Shown: one piece after another, positions 25,125-33,856 of the stretch | Position numbering within the stretch: the stretch's first letter is position 1 | Layout: the number at the start of each line of letters is the position of its first letter | Assembly: GCF_000189395.1 (NCBI RefSeq) | Contig: NZ_AEPB01000001.1 | Span: 124,001-188,000 of the forward strand | Source of the DNA: Planococcus donghaensis MPA1U2 | Lineage (GTDB): Bacteria > Bacillota > Bacilli > Bacillales_A > Planococcaceae | Reading direction: 5' to 3' | DNA length: 64,000 nt | The notes under the pieces: generated by a model | What the model was told of the DNA's origin: nothing | The model's input: only the letters and a program-made list of their open reading frames with translations | Database searches by the model: none | Position numbers and translations under genes: made by a program

Positions 25125-25883
25125 ATCGTTAATCATCGCAGTCAGTAGCGGCATCATCGTTTTGCGCTCTGCAACGTGGTTGTCGATCCACTTTGCTTCT
25201 TCAGCAATCAGTTGACGGAGTCGAGATGCAGCTTGTGCATGATTTTTTGGAGTCATCAAGTTGGAACTAGACTCGATTTCTGAAAAAACCATGTCTGGTA
25301 GTGAGTGACTGATAGTTTTTAATCCTAATTGAGCACGATGAGGCGCATATCGGTACAGTAAAACCCGTGCCAAATGCTCAAGTACATGAGATAACATTTT
25401 CGCGGCCCATACGTCATTTCCTCTGCCGCTCGCTTTGCGGTATTGAAATAAAAACCAAGCAACGTCAATAACATGGTCTGTATATTCTTCTTTACTCAGC
25501 TCAAGGTTTTGCGATGCGACAAATTGATCGAGTAAATTTTCAGGGTCGTAAACCACTTTGAAAAAATCCTTTGTAGAAAACGATTCAATTGTTACCGTAA
25601 ACAAATCGATATGCAACAAATTATCAAAAACCACAATCAGTTGAGGCGCAATAATGAAGATGTCGTCTTGAAACAACACCGGTCGATACGCTTCAAGGTG
25701 AGCAAGTCGCTCTTTCAAAAACAATTCTTCATGTTCTGAATCCACTAAGCAATAAAGGTCAATATCCGAATGTTCGTCGTGTTCATTTCTACCCATGGAG
25801 CCTTTCAGAAAAACGGCCCGCACATACGGGCTTTTTATTAAGCTCTCCGTAATTTGTTGTACGGCAATTTCTTGCGTAAGCAT
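25116..25883 (-). CDS. Nucleotidyltransferase-domain protein
   Basis: 255 residues. The pol-beta type core motif FLKGSMGRNEHDEHSDIDLYCLV (about 26-48) with GS and the DxD catalytic acids is clear; the third acid may lie near LHIDLFTV. Overall layout resembles aminoglycoside adenylyltransferase-like proteins, but a resistance role is not supported. Start 25883 has TGGAGG seven bases upstream; the longer reading frame overlaps the divergent peptidase gene and is unlikely. Confidence 0.82.
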   Translation of the reverse strand: MLTQEIAVQQITESLIKSPYVRAVFLKGSMGRNEHDEHSDIDLYCLVDSEHEELFLKERLAHLEAYRPVLFQDDIFIIAPQLIVVFDNLLHIDLFTVTIESFSTKDFFKVVYDPENLLDQFVASQNLELSKEEYTDHVIDVAWFLFQYRKASGRGNDVWAAKMLSHVLEHLARVLLYRYAPHRAQLGLKTISHSLPDMVFSEIESSSNLMTPKNHAQAASRLRQLIAEEAKWIDNHVAERKTMMPLLTAMINDSH

Positions 25884-25964
25884 AAGCAATTCCTCCAATG
25901 ACTGAATTTTTTTATTATAGCAGAAGAGGATAAAAGTTCCAATTCTAAAAAAGAGGTGTTTTAC

Positions 25965-26651
25965 ATGCGTCAAATTATCGCGATGGGCGGCGGTGGATTC
26001 TCCATGGAACCGGACAACCCGCTACTCGATCAATACATATTAAAACAAGCAAACAAAGCTCGACCAAAAATCTGTTTTATTCCAACAGCAAGTGGAGATG
26101 CAGATAGTTATATTGAAAAATTTTATAACTTTTTCAATCAGCAAGACTGTGAACCAAGTCATTTTTCTTTATTCAAACCACATACACGAAACTTAGAGGC
26201 GTTTGTATTACAACAAGACATTATTTATGTGGGTGGCGGCAATACTAAAAATTTATTGGTGCTTTGGAAAGAATGGGGATTGGATCAACTATTGAAAACT
26301 GCGTGGGATCAAGGAATTGTTTTAGCGGGTCTTAGCGCAGGTTCGATTTGCTGGTATGAACAAGGTGTCACCGATTCTTATGGCGACAAGCTCGAACCAC
26401 TCGAAGCGCTCGGGTTTTTACCGGGCAGCCATTGTCCGCATTACGACGGCGAAGCCGAAAGAAGACCGACCTATCGTCAATTTGTGGAGCAAGGAACGCT
26501 CCAACCTGGCATTGCCGCAGATGACGGAGCAGCAGTCCATTATATCGACCAAGACATCAAAAAGGTTGTCAGCTCAAGACCAGCAGCTAAAGCGTACCGC
26601 GTATTTCAAGGTGGGGAAGAGGAATTGATGGTTGAGTATTTGGGGGAGTAA
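25965..26651 (+). CDS. pepE: Peptidase E (Asp-specific dipeptidase, S51 family)
   Basis: 228 residues. N-terminal IIAMGGGGFSMEPDNPLLDQYIL, IYVGGGNTKNLL near 90, and the nucleophile elbow VLAGLSAGSICWYEQGVTDS (Ser about 127), then GFLPGSHCPHYDGE, all typical of S51 serine peptidases that cleave Asp-Xaa dipeptides. Start at 25965 with AAGAGG upstream; an in-frame GTG three codons earlier overlaps the RBS. Divergent from the nucleotidyltransferase. Confidence 0.88.
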   Translation: MRQIIAMGGGGFSMEPDNPLLDQYILKQANKARPKICFIPTASGDADSYIEKFYNFFNQQDCEPSHFSLFKPHTRNLEAFVLQQDIIYVGGGNTKNLLVLWKEWGLDQLLKTAWDQGIVLAGLSAGSICWYEQGVTDSYGDKLEPLEALGFLPGSHCPHYDGEAERRPTYRQFVEQGTLQPGIAADDGAAVHYIDQDIKKVVSSRPAAKAYRVFQGGEEELMVEYLGE

Positions 26652-26739
26652 AATGTTACAATAGCTTATTTTGGCAACATCCGTATATGCCAAGACCCAA
26701 ACCATGTCCCAACACACCCACATCTGCTATAGTGAAATT

Positions 26740-26890
26740 AAGGGCAGTATCCTTGCTGAACTGCACCCGTAAAAATTACTCAACAACTGCATAGTTCTGC
26801 CTTGATCTTAAATCGACAGGGACGGAGAAAACCTACAATAAACTTCCTGCCCGTCTGCCCAGAATTGGAAAGATGGGCTTTATTTTTGGT
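26740..26890 (+). ncRNA. Candidate pan-motif leader RNA upstream of panB
   Basis: The 265-base 5' region of panB contains a hairpin (26815-26855) whose 5' strand GACAGGGACGG pairs with CTGCCCGTC, leaving two single bulged A residues. That is the described hallmark of the pan RNA motif, a candidate regulatory RNA found ahead of panB/panC/panD in Firmicutes. A possible second hairpin, GGGCAG...CTGCACCC (about 26740-26770), would fit the tandem arrangement often reported. A terminator hairpin follows at 26857-26889, a plausible expression platform. Assignment is from remembered description, not a covariance model. Confidence 0.65.
26857..26889 (+). terminator. Attenuator in panB leader
   Basis: GCCCA-(12 bases)-TGGGC followed by TTTATTTTTGG, lying between the pan-type hairpin and the panB RBS. 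Confidence 0.6.
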
Positions 26891-26916
26891 TTCCCTCCCA
26901 AAAGGAGAGAGAAAAA

Positions 26917-27753
26917 ATGAAGAATACAGCTTCACTGATCAAAATGAAAACACAAAACGAAAAAATCGCCATGCTGACGGCTTATGATTACCCATCAGCT
27001 AAGCTTGCAGAAGAAGCAGGCGTGGATGTCATTTTAGTCGGCGATTCTTTAGGAATGGTCGTTCTTGGATACGATTCTACTGTAAAAGTAACTATAAATG
27101 ACATGATTCATCACGGCAAAGCGGTACGTCGCGGGGCACCCGATACCTTTTTAGTTGTCGATATGCCTTTTGCTTCGTTTCATGGAAGTGACCAACGTAT
27201 ATTAGATAACGCCGTCCAAATTTTTCAAGAAACTGGAGCGGAAGCAGTTAAAGTGGAAGGTGCAGACAAAGTCCTAGACGCGATTAAACTCCTAACATAT
27301 ACCGGCATTCCGGTTGTGGCGCATTTAGGTTTGCTTCCTCAATCGGCAGGGGTTCTTGGTGGCTACAAAGTGCAAGGCAAAACAGCAGATGCTGCACAAA
27401 AGCTGATCGACGATGCCCTCGCTTGTGAAGCGGCAGGCGCATGCATGCTGGTTCTTGAATGCATCCCTTACCAATTAGCTAAGAAAGTAACGGCAGCCCT
27501 TACGATACCTGTCATTGGCATTGGTGCTGGCAGTGAAACAGATGGACAAGTACTGGTTTACCACGATACCTTAAAATACGGTTCGCATCATTTGCCGAAA
27601 TTTGTTCGTTCGTATGCTGAAACAGGCGAGAGCATGAAAAATGGCTTGATTCAGTATGTGAATGAAGTAAAATCAGGCGTATTTCCTGCAGAAGAACATC
27701 GCTTCACGATGAAAGAAGAAGAACTGAAGCAATTGTATGGCGGAAAAGAATAA
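26917..27753 (+). CDS. panB: 3-methyl-2-oxobutanoate hydroxymethyltransferase
   Basis: 278 residues, usual PanB length. Motifs: [37 protein letters not shown] (metal and substrate residues), [23 protein letters not shown], and [15 protein letters not shown] near 200. Catalyses the first committed step of pantothenate synthesis, 5,10-methylene-THF-dependent hydroxymethylation of 2-oxoisovalerate. RBS AAAAGGAGAG. Stand-alone here; panC and panD are absent from the window, unlike the B. subtilis panBCD operon. Confidence 0.95.
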   Translation: MKNTASLIKMKTQNEKIAMLTAYDYPSAKLAEEAGVDVILVGDSLGMVVLGYDSTVKVTINDMIHHGKAVRRGAPDTFLVVDMPFASFHGSDQRILDNAVQIFQETGAEAVKVEGADKVLDAIKLLTYTGIPVVAHLGLLPQSAGVLGGYKVQGKTADAAQKLIDDALACEAAGACMLVLECIPYQLAKKVTAALTIPVIGIGAGSETDGQVLVYHDTLKYGSHHLPKFVRSYAETGESMKNGLIQYVNEVKSGVFPAEEHRFTMKEEELKQLYGGKE

Positions 27754-27769
27754 GCACTAAAAAGATAGT

Positions 27770-27816
27770 ACACCCCCAAAGTTAGCAATAAAAACTAACT
27801 TTGGGGGTGTTTTGTC
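27770..27816 (+). terminator. Terminator of panB
   Basis: ACACCCCCAAAGTTAG-CAATAAAAA-CTAACTTTGGGGGTGT then TTTTG; long stable stem. Confidence 0.92.
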
Positions 27817-27902
27817 GTTAAGTTCCCTACTCTATGTTAGAAAAAATTTCTCGCGGGTATGTGAATTTAATAAGGAACAAAATATAGAGGGGAGGAGACA
27901 CG

Positions 27903-28802
27903 ATGAAAGCGAGTATTATTAAGCATTCAGAATGGGCAGATACGAAGTTTACGCTGCATTTAATCTCTCAGATTTTAGGGAAGATAAAACTAGTCACGGC
28001 TCATAAAGAACCTCAATGGGCACATATAACACTTCCGCTAACGCCAAACGGCTTTACTACGGGTTTGTTATTTGCAGGGGATGACCTTTTGCAACTGGAT
28101 GTAGATGTCAGAAATAGTTTGATCTCGATAAATGTCAATGGAACAACCGAAGACATCCCGATTGAAACGTCAAAATCGATTAAAGATTATTTTGATGAAA
28201 TATTTCACAGTTTGCACTCGCGAGGAGTCGACGTAACAATAAACCCAAAACCACAGGAAATGGCGTACAAAAAGCTATTAAATGAAGACGAGACCCCGTT
28301 AACGTTCCATCAGCAAGATGCAGTGAGGGGATTAACGCTTTTTCAATTCGTCCTAAATGAGCAGCTGAAATTTTTGGCCCCATTACGATGCCGTAAAATA
28401 AAACCGGCTCTTTTTTGGGGGACGTTTGATGTTTCAGCTATTATTGTAAATGGAATTATGGAAGAGTTTCCGGAAGATAAAGTGATTGAAAAAGCAGCAT
28501 TTGACGAGCATATGATCGAGTATGGATGTTGGCTAGGCGACGAGAAAACCGATACACCTTCTTTCTTTGTATTGCCCTATCCATTTATCAACAAAGATTT
28601 AAATTATCCGAGTGTTAAGCCGGCTGAAGCATATTACGAAGCAAGTTTGAGCGAATATTTTTTAGATCTAGAAAGCGTGATGAAATCAGACAATCCAAGT
28701 GAAACAGTTCAAGCGTTTTTCCGCACGACTTTTGATGTCTTACAGGCGGAATTAGAGTGGGAAGGCTGTTCTCATTACTTTATACCGCTGAAAATGGAAT
28801 AG
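27903..28802 (+). CDS. DUF5996 family protein
   Basis: 299 residues, soluble. The N-terminal region TLHLISQILGKIKLVTAHKEPQWAHITLPLTPNGFTTGLL and the later RKIKPALFWGTFDVSAIIVNG match my recollection of the DUF5996 family, whose function is unknown. GAGGGGAGG-type RBS before ATG. Followed after 15 bases by a small acetyltransferase-like gene, so probably co-transcribed. Confidence 0.75.
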   Translation: MKASIIKHSEWADTKFTLHLISQILGKIKLVTAHKEPQWAHITLPLTPNGFTTGLLFAGDDLLQLDVDVRNSLISINVNGTTEDIPIETSKSIKDYFDEIFHSLHSRGVDVTINPKPQEMAYKKLLNEDETPLTFHQQDAVRGLTLFQFVLNEQLKFLAPLRCRKIKPALFWGTFDVSAIIVNGIMEEFPEDKVIEKAAFDEHMIEYGCWLGDEKTDTPSFFVLPYPFINKDLNYPSVKPAEAYYEASLSEYFLDLESVMKSDNPSETVQAFFRTTFDVLQAELEWEGCSHYFIPLKME

Positions 28803-28817
28803 AGGAGGAAATGGAAG

Positions 28818-29096
28818 ATGGAAATTAAAACTGGAGAAAACAAATTTTATATTGGGAATGACTCAGGAGACCCGGATGCAGAGCTTCACTATGAACCAAC
28901 CGACTCTAAGTTAATAAACATCGATCACACATATGTGAGTGAGAACTTACGAGGGCAAGGCGTAGGTGAGATGCTTGTGGAGAAAGTGGTAGATTACGCG
29001 AGACAAGAAGACATACAAATTACGGCAAGTTGTCCATTTGCCAAAAAAGAACTTTCAAATCGTCCGGAATTTGATGATGTTTTAGCTACTAAATAA
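28818..29096 (+). CDS. YidJ/YjdJ-type small GNAT-like protein (COG2388)
   Basis: 92 residues. IDHTYVSENLRGQGVGEMLVEKVVDYARQEDIQITASCPFAKKEL is the full signature of the minimal acetyltransferase family COG2388: short motif A with QGxG and the conserved Cys-Pro-Phe stretch. Acts probably on an unknown small molecule or protein. RBS AGAGGAGG. Confidence 0.87.
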   Translation: MEIKTGENKFYIGNDSGDPDAELHYEPTDSKLINIDHTYVSENLRGQGVGEMLVEKVVDYARQEDIQITASCPFAKKELSNRPEFDDVLATK

Positions 29097-29117
29097 GACC
29101 ATTATAAGGAAAAAAGT

Positions 29118-29147
29118 AAGGTAGCCAAGTTTATTTGGCTACCTTAA
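29118..29147 (+). terminator. Terminator-like hairpin after COG2388 gene
   Basis: AAGGTAGCCAA-GTTTA-TTTGGCTACCTT; T-run is weak (TTAATGAG). Confidence 0.65.
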
Positions 29148-29241
29148 TGAGTTAATAAATAGTTGATCAATCTTTCAAAGAAGGAATGTTTGAATAACTT
29201 GAAAAATGTTAAACACTCAAATAGAAAAGAGGTTATTCTGA

Positions 29242-29847
29242 ATGATTCCGATCAATCCTAAACAAAATAGTGAGCGAGAAAATTATAAATTATTAGTTGG
29301 TTCGATCGTTCCTCGACCTATTGCGTTTATCACAACTCAATCTGAATCAGGTGTTGTGAACGGAGCGCCATTTAGTTATTTCAACATCGTCTCTTCCAAT
29401 CCGCCAATGGTATCTGTTTCTATACAACGGCCGGCCGGAAAGTTGAAAGACACTGCTCGAAATATTTATGATACTGGTGAGTTTGTAGTGCATATTGTAG
29501 ATGATAAAAATGTGGCACAAATCAATGAAACCGCAGCAACTTTACCACCATCAGAAAGTGAAGTAGAAAAAGTCAATTTAACACTCGTTCCTAGTACGGA
29601 AATTTCAGTGCCTGGTGTAAAAGAATCGAAAGTGCGTATGGAATGTCGTTTAGTACAAGCCATTCCCTTAGGCGGAGATGGACCTGGGAGTGATTTGTTT
29701 ATTGGAGAAGTAATTCAGTTTCATGTAGATGAAAAAATATATGAGAGTGGTCGCATTGACCCTAGAGGTTTAGGGGCAGTTAGCCGTTTAGCAGGTGCAA
29801 ATTATGCGCATATAGGCGAAATTTTTTCAATCGAAAGACCAAAATAA
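29242..29847 (+). CDS. Flavin reductase-like FMN-binding split-barrel protein
   Basis: 201 residues. N-terminal YKLLVGSIVPRPIAFITTQSESGVVNGAPFSYFNIVSSNPPMVSVSI, the flavin-binding signature of the DIM6/NTAB flavin-reductase-like family, then GEFVVHIV and LGGDGPGSDLFIGEVIQFHV. FMN-dependent oxidoreduction is expected; partner unknown. RBS AAGAGG before ATG. Shares a terminator with the convergent M23 peptidase gene. Confidence 0.85.
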   Translation: MIPINPKQNSERENYKLLVGSIVPRPIAFITTQSESGVVNGAPFSYFNIVSSNPPMVSVSIQRPAGKLKDTARNIYDTGEFVVHIVDDKNVAQINETAATLPPSESEVEKVNLTLVPSTEISVPGVKESKVRMECRLVQAIPLGGDGPGSDLFIGEVIQFHVDEKIYESGRIDPRGLGAVSRLAGANYAHIGEIFSIERPK

Positions 29848-29851
29848 AAAA

Positions 29852-29884
29852 CCCCCAAATTCTCATTCGAGAATTCGAGGGTCT
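29852..29884. terminator. Bidirectional terminator
   Basis: ACCC-CCAAATTCTC-ATTC-GAGAATTCGAGGGT with A-run before and T-rich sequence after. Confidence 0.75.
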
Positions 29885-29889
29885 ATCTA

Positions 29890-31221
29890 TTATCGTACGT
29901 AAGGAGCAGGGTTGACTGCGTTTGAACGTGAGCCATTCCAAGGTCCTACGTGAATTTCAAAGTGAAGGTGTGTGCCTGTTGAACGGCCTGTGTTACCCAT
30001 ACCGCCGACTTGTTGGCCTTGTGATACGGATTGTCCTACTGATACATTTATTGAACTCATATGAGCGTAAACCGTAGCGTGAGTACGTCCATTAATAGAG
30101 TGTGTAAGAATAACAACATTTCCGTATCCGCCCATGTTACCAGCGTATGAAACCATACCGCTAGCTGCAGCAGAAATACGCGTACCAGGTACGTTTGCAA
30201 TATCCATACCCAAGTGAGATTCTGCGCCTACGCCAATGTCACGGCCGCCGAATCCTGATGTAAAGCGTCCAGATGCAGGAAGGATGAATGTTGAACCGCC
30301 TGTAGATGGAGCAGATGATGCTACCGCTTGTACAGGTGCTTTAGAAGTAGATGCAGTTGCTTTAGCCGCTGCTGCCGCTGCTGCTTTACGTGCTGCTGCT
30401 TCTTTCGCTAAACGTTCTGCTTCAGCTTTACGAGCGATTTCTGCAAGGCGTGCTTGTTCTGACGCGATTTGTTTTTCAAGAGATGCACTAATATCAGCTG
30501 TTTCATTATGTTCCATTTCAAGAGTTGATTTTTCTTTTGCTAAACGCGCTTGTTCAGCTTTTAAATCTTCTTCAAGTTGAGCTTGTTCATTTTTCTGAGC
30601 AGCTAGGGAGTTTTTCAAGTCCACTAGTTCTGCTTTAGTAGCTTCTTGTTCTGCTAGCTTAGTTTCAACTTCAGCTTTTTGTTCAGCAAGAAGTTTTTTG
30701 TCAGCTGCTTGTTCACGCATAATTTCACGGTCTGCTTCGATTAAGATATTGACTGCTGAAAAACGGTCAATAAAATCAACAAAGCTATTTGCACCTAGTA
30801 GAACATCTATGTAGTCTACTGATCCACCACTTAATTGAATGGCACGTGCACGTTCTTTTAATAATTCTTCACGTTCTGCGATTTTTCTTTCCAATTCTTC
30901 AATAGACTTTCTCAATTCATCGATTTCAACTTTTGTTTGATCGATTTCAGCTTGAGCAACGTCAATTTTATCTTGAGTTTCAACGATTTGGCTATCTAAC
31001 TCGCTAATTTTTGCGATGATTTTCTCGAGAGTGGTTTGGTTTTGCGAAATTTCGCTTGCTTTTTGTTGGATGCCAGCGTTCAATTCGCTTTGCTTTTGTT
31101 GAGCCTCTTGCTGTTGTTTTTCTAAATCGCTTAATTTATCAGCATTTGCGGTAGGCAAAACCATTGTAAAAGCTAATATAGATGATAAAGCGATTGTTAA
31201 AAATTTTGATGATCTATTCAA
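29890..31221 (-). CDS. Secreted M23 peptidase with N-terminal coiled coil (EnvC/PcsB-like murein hydrolase)
   Basis: 443 residues. Signal peptide at 1-27 (cleavage near ANA-DK). Residues about 28-265 are an uninterrupted Glu/Gln/Lys-rich coiled coil. An Ala-rich linker follows (AAARKAAAAAAAKA, about 270-300). The C-terminal LytM domain has HLGMD, HSINGRTHATVYAHMS and HLHFEIH, giving the zinc-binding His/Asp residues. This layout cleaves peptidoglycan cross-links during cell separation and in homologues is gated by FtsEX. Monocistronic, with a long AT-rich upstream region. Confidence 0.92.
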   Translation of the reverse strand: MNRSSKFLTIALSSILAFTMVLPTANADKLSDLEKQQQEAQQKQSELNAGIQQKASEISQNQTTLEKIIAKISELDSQIVETQDKIDVAQAEIDQTKVEIDELRKSIEELERKIAEREELLKERARAIQLSGGSVDYIDVLLGANSFVDFIDRFSAVNILIEADREIMREQAADKKLLAEQKAEVETKLAEQEATKAELVDLKNSLAAQKNEQAQLEEDLKAEQARLAKEKSTLEMEHNETADISASLEKQIASEQARLAEIARKAEAERLAKEAAARKAAAAAAAKATASTSKAPVQAVASSAPSTGGSTFILPASGRFTSGFGGRDIGVGAESHLGMDIANVPGTRISAAASGMVSYAGNMGGYGNVVILTHSINGRTHATVYAHMSSINVSVGQSVSQGQQVGGMGNTGRSTGTHLHFEIHVGPWNGSRSNAVNPAPYVR

Positions 31222-31566
31222 AACTGTTGCTCCCCTTTCATATATCCGTGACTATCTATAAGTTTTCCGTGACGATTTATAAATTATCGTGAAATTCTTT
31301 ACATAAAAATGGTTTCTCCTACAACTTTTGTGACAGGTAGGAAAAATCCAGCAGAATCATTGTAACACCACATAAACCTATTTTTTATTACAGTTTCTTA
31401 TCAATTTGAATGCGTAGATGACAAACTATCAGAAAATAGCATTTATGTGTTGTTTTTTGTTAAAAAAACGATTTATATTCGAATTTTCTGTAAATATATA
31501 TGGTTTTATTAACCATTTGAGTGGATTTTAGAGAAACTTATGTAATAGAAATGACTTAAAGCATAG
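31222..31566. other. AT-rich upstream region of M23 peptidase gene
   Basis: About 345 bases without a gene. Contains the RBS AAAGGGGAG just before the peptidase start and poly-T/A tracts. I could not find a convincing WalR box pair or structured RNA; otherwise nothing recognisable. Confidence 0.5.
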
Positions 31567-31602
31567 AAAAAAGCCTTTCCTAAAAATTTAGGAAAGGCTT
31601 TG
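31567..31602. terminator. Terminator of UspA gene
   Basis: AAAAAAGCCTTTCCTAAA-AAT-TTTAGGAAAGGCTTT; minus-strand exit is T-rich. Confidence 0.88.
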
Positions 31603-31604
31603 AG

Positions 31605-32069
31605 TTATTCATCTGCTAATACATCTTCTTGTTCTCTACGAACAACAAGTACATCACATTTTGCTGTACGAACAATTCGTTCAGAGACACTGCCCATGAC
31701 AAATCGTTCAGCCGCATTTAATCCGGTAGCTCCACAAATGATGACATCAATATTTAGTTTAGGTGCAAGTTCTTTCGGAATGGCGATTTTAGGGACGCCG
31801 TATTCAATAATGACATTTACATTCTCCACACCAGCAGCGATTGCTTCTTCTTTATACTTGGCTAATAATTCTTGAGACGTTTTTTTTGTACGATCTGCAA
31901 TTGTGCGGTCGTAAGCTTCAATAGAGCCAAATGAACGGTTATCGATGATATGTGCAAGGTGTAAGGTTGCATTGTTTCGAGTAGCAGCAGCTAAACCTTT
32001 CTTAAAAGCGAGTTCCGATTCTTTCGAGCCGTCGACTGCTACTAAAATATTAGAATATTTTAATGTCAT
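31605..32069 (-). CDS. Universal stress protein (UspA family)
   Basis: 154 residues. Starts YSNILVAVDGSKESELAFKKG and ends with the ATP-binding loop GATGLNAAERFVMGSVSERIVRTAKCDVLVV (G-2x-G-9x-G-S pattern, about 115-145). UspA proteins of this ATP-binding type form dimers and aid survival under stress. RBS AAGGAGG before the ATG. Single gene. Confidence 0.93.
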   Translation of the reverse strand: MTLKYSNILVAVDGSKESELAFKKGLAAATRNNATLHLAHIIDNRSFGSIEAYDRTIADRTKKTSQELLAKYKEEAIAAGVENVNVIIEYGVPKIAIPKELAPKLNIDVIICGATGLNAAERFVMGSVSERIVRTAKCDVLVVRREQEDVLADE

Positions 32070-32242
32070 TTAGCATTCCTCCTTGTTTCTCTATGTAAAC
32101 ATTCGCCATCAGAGAATAGAGTTCCTTCTTAGTCACTTATAATCTTCTAGTTAGCGAGTTCATTTGTAAGAAGTAGAAATTGTTTTACATGAAAACCTTC
32201 TATAGTATAAAAGGAAAGAAACAGGAAGTTGAGGCTTATGTG

Positions 32243-32800
32243 ATGACGATAATGGAATGGGTATTTACAGCAATAAGCGTATTTTGGCTTTGTGAATTTT
32301 TGATTTTTCGCAATCGCGGAGTTGGTCAGGGAGACTCGTTGGAAAAACGTACTTTTGTTGCGATTTTTGGAGTATTGATCGGCACCATTGGAGTGGCGTA
32401 TTTTTTACAAGAACTCAAGCCGTTCCAAACTCTTTCGTTTATAGGGCAAGTAGTGGGTATCATCTTTCTCGCGACAGGAGTGTTTTTGCGTTTTTGGGGG
32501 ATTTTGCACTTGAAATCTCAATTCACACGTTACGTCACTGTTCGAGAGGGTGACGAAATTGTCAGTACCGGACCTTATCGGAAACTACGTCATCCGCTAT
32601 ATACGGGTCTATTTTTAATCACGCTCGGCATGGCCCTGTTTTTTGGTAGCTTAGTTGCGACAATCATCGGAGGCATTGCAATGGTATGGGCTTTACTTCA
32701 GCGTATCAATTACGAGGAGCGTCTACTGGTTGAAAAATTCGGTGCAGATTATGAACTTTGGATGAAGAAACGTGCCCGATTAATCCCATTCGTTTATTAA
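32243..32800 (+). CDS. Isoprenylcysteine carboxyl methyltransferase-family membrane protein
   Basis: 185 residues, about four to five hydrophobic helices. The ICMT/PEMT signature is in the second half: GDEIVSTGPYRKLRHPLYTGLFLITLG (about 105-131) and NYEERLLVEKFGADYELWMKKRARLIPF. These residues bind SAM; bacterial substrates are mostly unknown. ATG at 32243 has GAGG eight bases upstream. An earlier in-frame ATG (32180) overlaps a likely promoter (TTGTTT...TATAGT). Confidence 0.83.
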   Translation: MTIMEWVFTAISVFWLCEFLIFRNRGVGQGDSLEKRTFVAIFGVLIGTIGVAYFLQELKPFQTLSFIGQVVGIIFLATGVFLRFWGILHLKSQFTRYVTVREGDEIVSTGPYRKLRHPLYTGLFLITLGMALFFGSLVATIIGGIAMVWALLQRINYEERLLVEKFGADYELWMKKRARLIPFVY

Positions 32801-32811
32801 TAAGAACGATC

Positions 32812-32852
32812 CAAAAGCTTTTATTCTTCTTAACGGAAAATAAAAGCTTTTT
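32812..32852 (+). terminator. Terminator of ICMT-like gene
   Basis: AAAAGCTTTTATT-CTTCTTAACGGAA-AATAAAAGCTTTTTT. Confidence 0.88.
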
Positions 32853-32871
32853 TCATTTGTAAGCAGTTCTT

Positions 32872-32914
32872 TTTACATCGTGTACGATATAGTCTAATGT
32901 AGGTCGTGTACGAT
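32872..32914 (+). promoter_or_regulatory. ohr promoter with doubled OhrR-type operator
   Basis: TTTACA (32872-32877), 17-base spacer, TAATGT (32895-32900). ATCGTGTACGAT (32877-32888) is an inverted repeat inside the spacer, and TCGTGTACGAT (32904-32914) repeats it 26 bases downstream around the expected transcription start. Binding of the MarR-type regulator encoded two genes on would block RNA polymerase. Confidence 0.75.
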
Positions 32915-32939
32915 ATAAATGGATGGGAGACTACATACA

Positions 32940-33359
32940 ATGAAAACACTATTTGAAACAACAATGATCAATACAGGCGGAAGAGAAGGAGCGGTATATT
33001 CTCCGGACAATATTTTTTATATGGACGTAGCAAAACCTCAAGCGCTTGGAGGCTCTGCAACAACTGCAACAAACCCGGAACAGCTTTTTGCGGCTGGCTA
33101 TAGCGCATGCTTTAACAGCGCGTTGGAATTGGTGCTAGAAGCTGGTAAAGTAGAGATAGAGAAAAGTGAAGTAACAGCAACTGTTGCGTTGATCGGAGAC
33201 AAAGCAGATGGTGGCGTAAAACTAGCGATAAAATTAGTGGTCGACATTACCGGCATTGATAAAGCATTAAAGCAAGAATATGTAGAAAAAGCACACAAAA
33301 CATGTCCATATTCAAAAGCTATTGCGGGATCTGTAGATGTAGAGATAACCGTTTTATAA
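32940..33359 (+). CDS. ohr: Organic hydroperoxide resistance protein Ohr (OsmC family)
   Basis: 139 residues. N-terminal TLFETTMINTGGREGAVYSPD, the peroxidatic Cys in FAAGYSACFNSALELV (about 60) and the resolving Cys in KAHKTCPYSKAIAGSVDVEI (about 124) are all present. Reduces organic hydroperoxides using dihydrolipoyl proteins. Start at 32940; the in-frame ATG at 32919 is close to the operator and its RBS is absent. Forms an operon with ohrR and gpx. Confidence 0.95.
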   Translation: MKTLFETTMINTGGREGAVYSPDNIFYMDVAKPQALGGSATTATNPEQLFAAGYSACFNSALELVLEAGKVEIEKSEVTATVALIGDKADGGVKLAIKLVVDITGIDKALKQEYVEKAHKTCPYSKAIAGSVDVEITVL

Positions 33360-33382
33360 TAACCAGTATAGGTGAGATGTAA

Positions 33383-33820
33383 ATGGAAAAACCGACAAAA
33401 CTCGAGCAACAATTGTGTTTTGAAGTGTATAAAGCTTCTAGCAATTTTTCGAAAATGTATGCAAGAGCATTAGAGCCGTTCAATTTAACTTTTTCGCAAT
33501 ACTTAGTGTTGCTTGTCCTTTGGGAGGAGCACGAACTGCTGTCGAAAGATATTGGGGAAAGGTTGGGACTTGGTACCGGTACATTAAATCCAATCATTAA
33601 ACGAATGATAGATAATGGTCACTTATCAAAGCAACAATCGGAAAATGATAAACGGGCATTTGTAATTTCATTGACCGACAAAGCAAAAAAAGATCAACCA
33701 GCTATTGAAAGAGCCGTTTTTGAAAAAGTGGAAAGTTGCAATTTTATGGGTGTTAATGCAATAACGTTGATGCAGAACTTAAAAGAGTTGAATGCAGCGT
33801 TCAAAACGATGAATTTGTAA
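33383..33820 (+). CDS. ohrR: MarR-family peroxide sensor OhrR
   Basis: 145 residues. The redox-sensing Cys near residue 13 (EQQLCFEVYKASSNF) sits in the OhrR context, and winged-helix motifs follow (GTGTLNPIIKRMIDNGHL, DKRAFVISLT). A second Cys lies near 116 (VESCNF), so a 2-Cys mechanism is possible. Expected to repress ohr until oxidised, through the doubled operator at 32877-32914. Confidence 0.9.
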   Translation: MEKPTKLEQQLCFEVYKASSNFSKMYARALEPFNLTFSQYLVLLVLWEEHELLSKDIGERLGLGTGTLNPIIKRMIDNGHLSKQQSENDKRAFVISLTDKAKKDQPAIERAVFEKVESCNFMGVNAITLMQNLKELNAAFKTMNL

Positions 33821-33856
33821 AAGATCACATGAATCAGTAAATGAGGAGTGAGTGAA

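Noticed and set aside
30236-30580. Ala/Ser-rich ORF opposite the M23 peptidase
   Set aside because: Antisense shadow of the Ala-rich linker and coiled coil.
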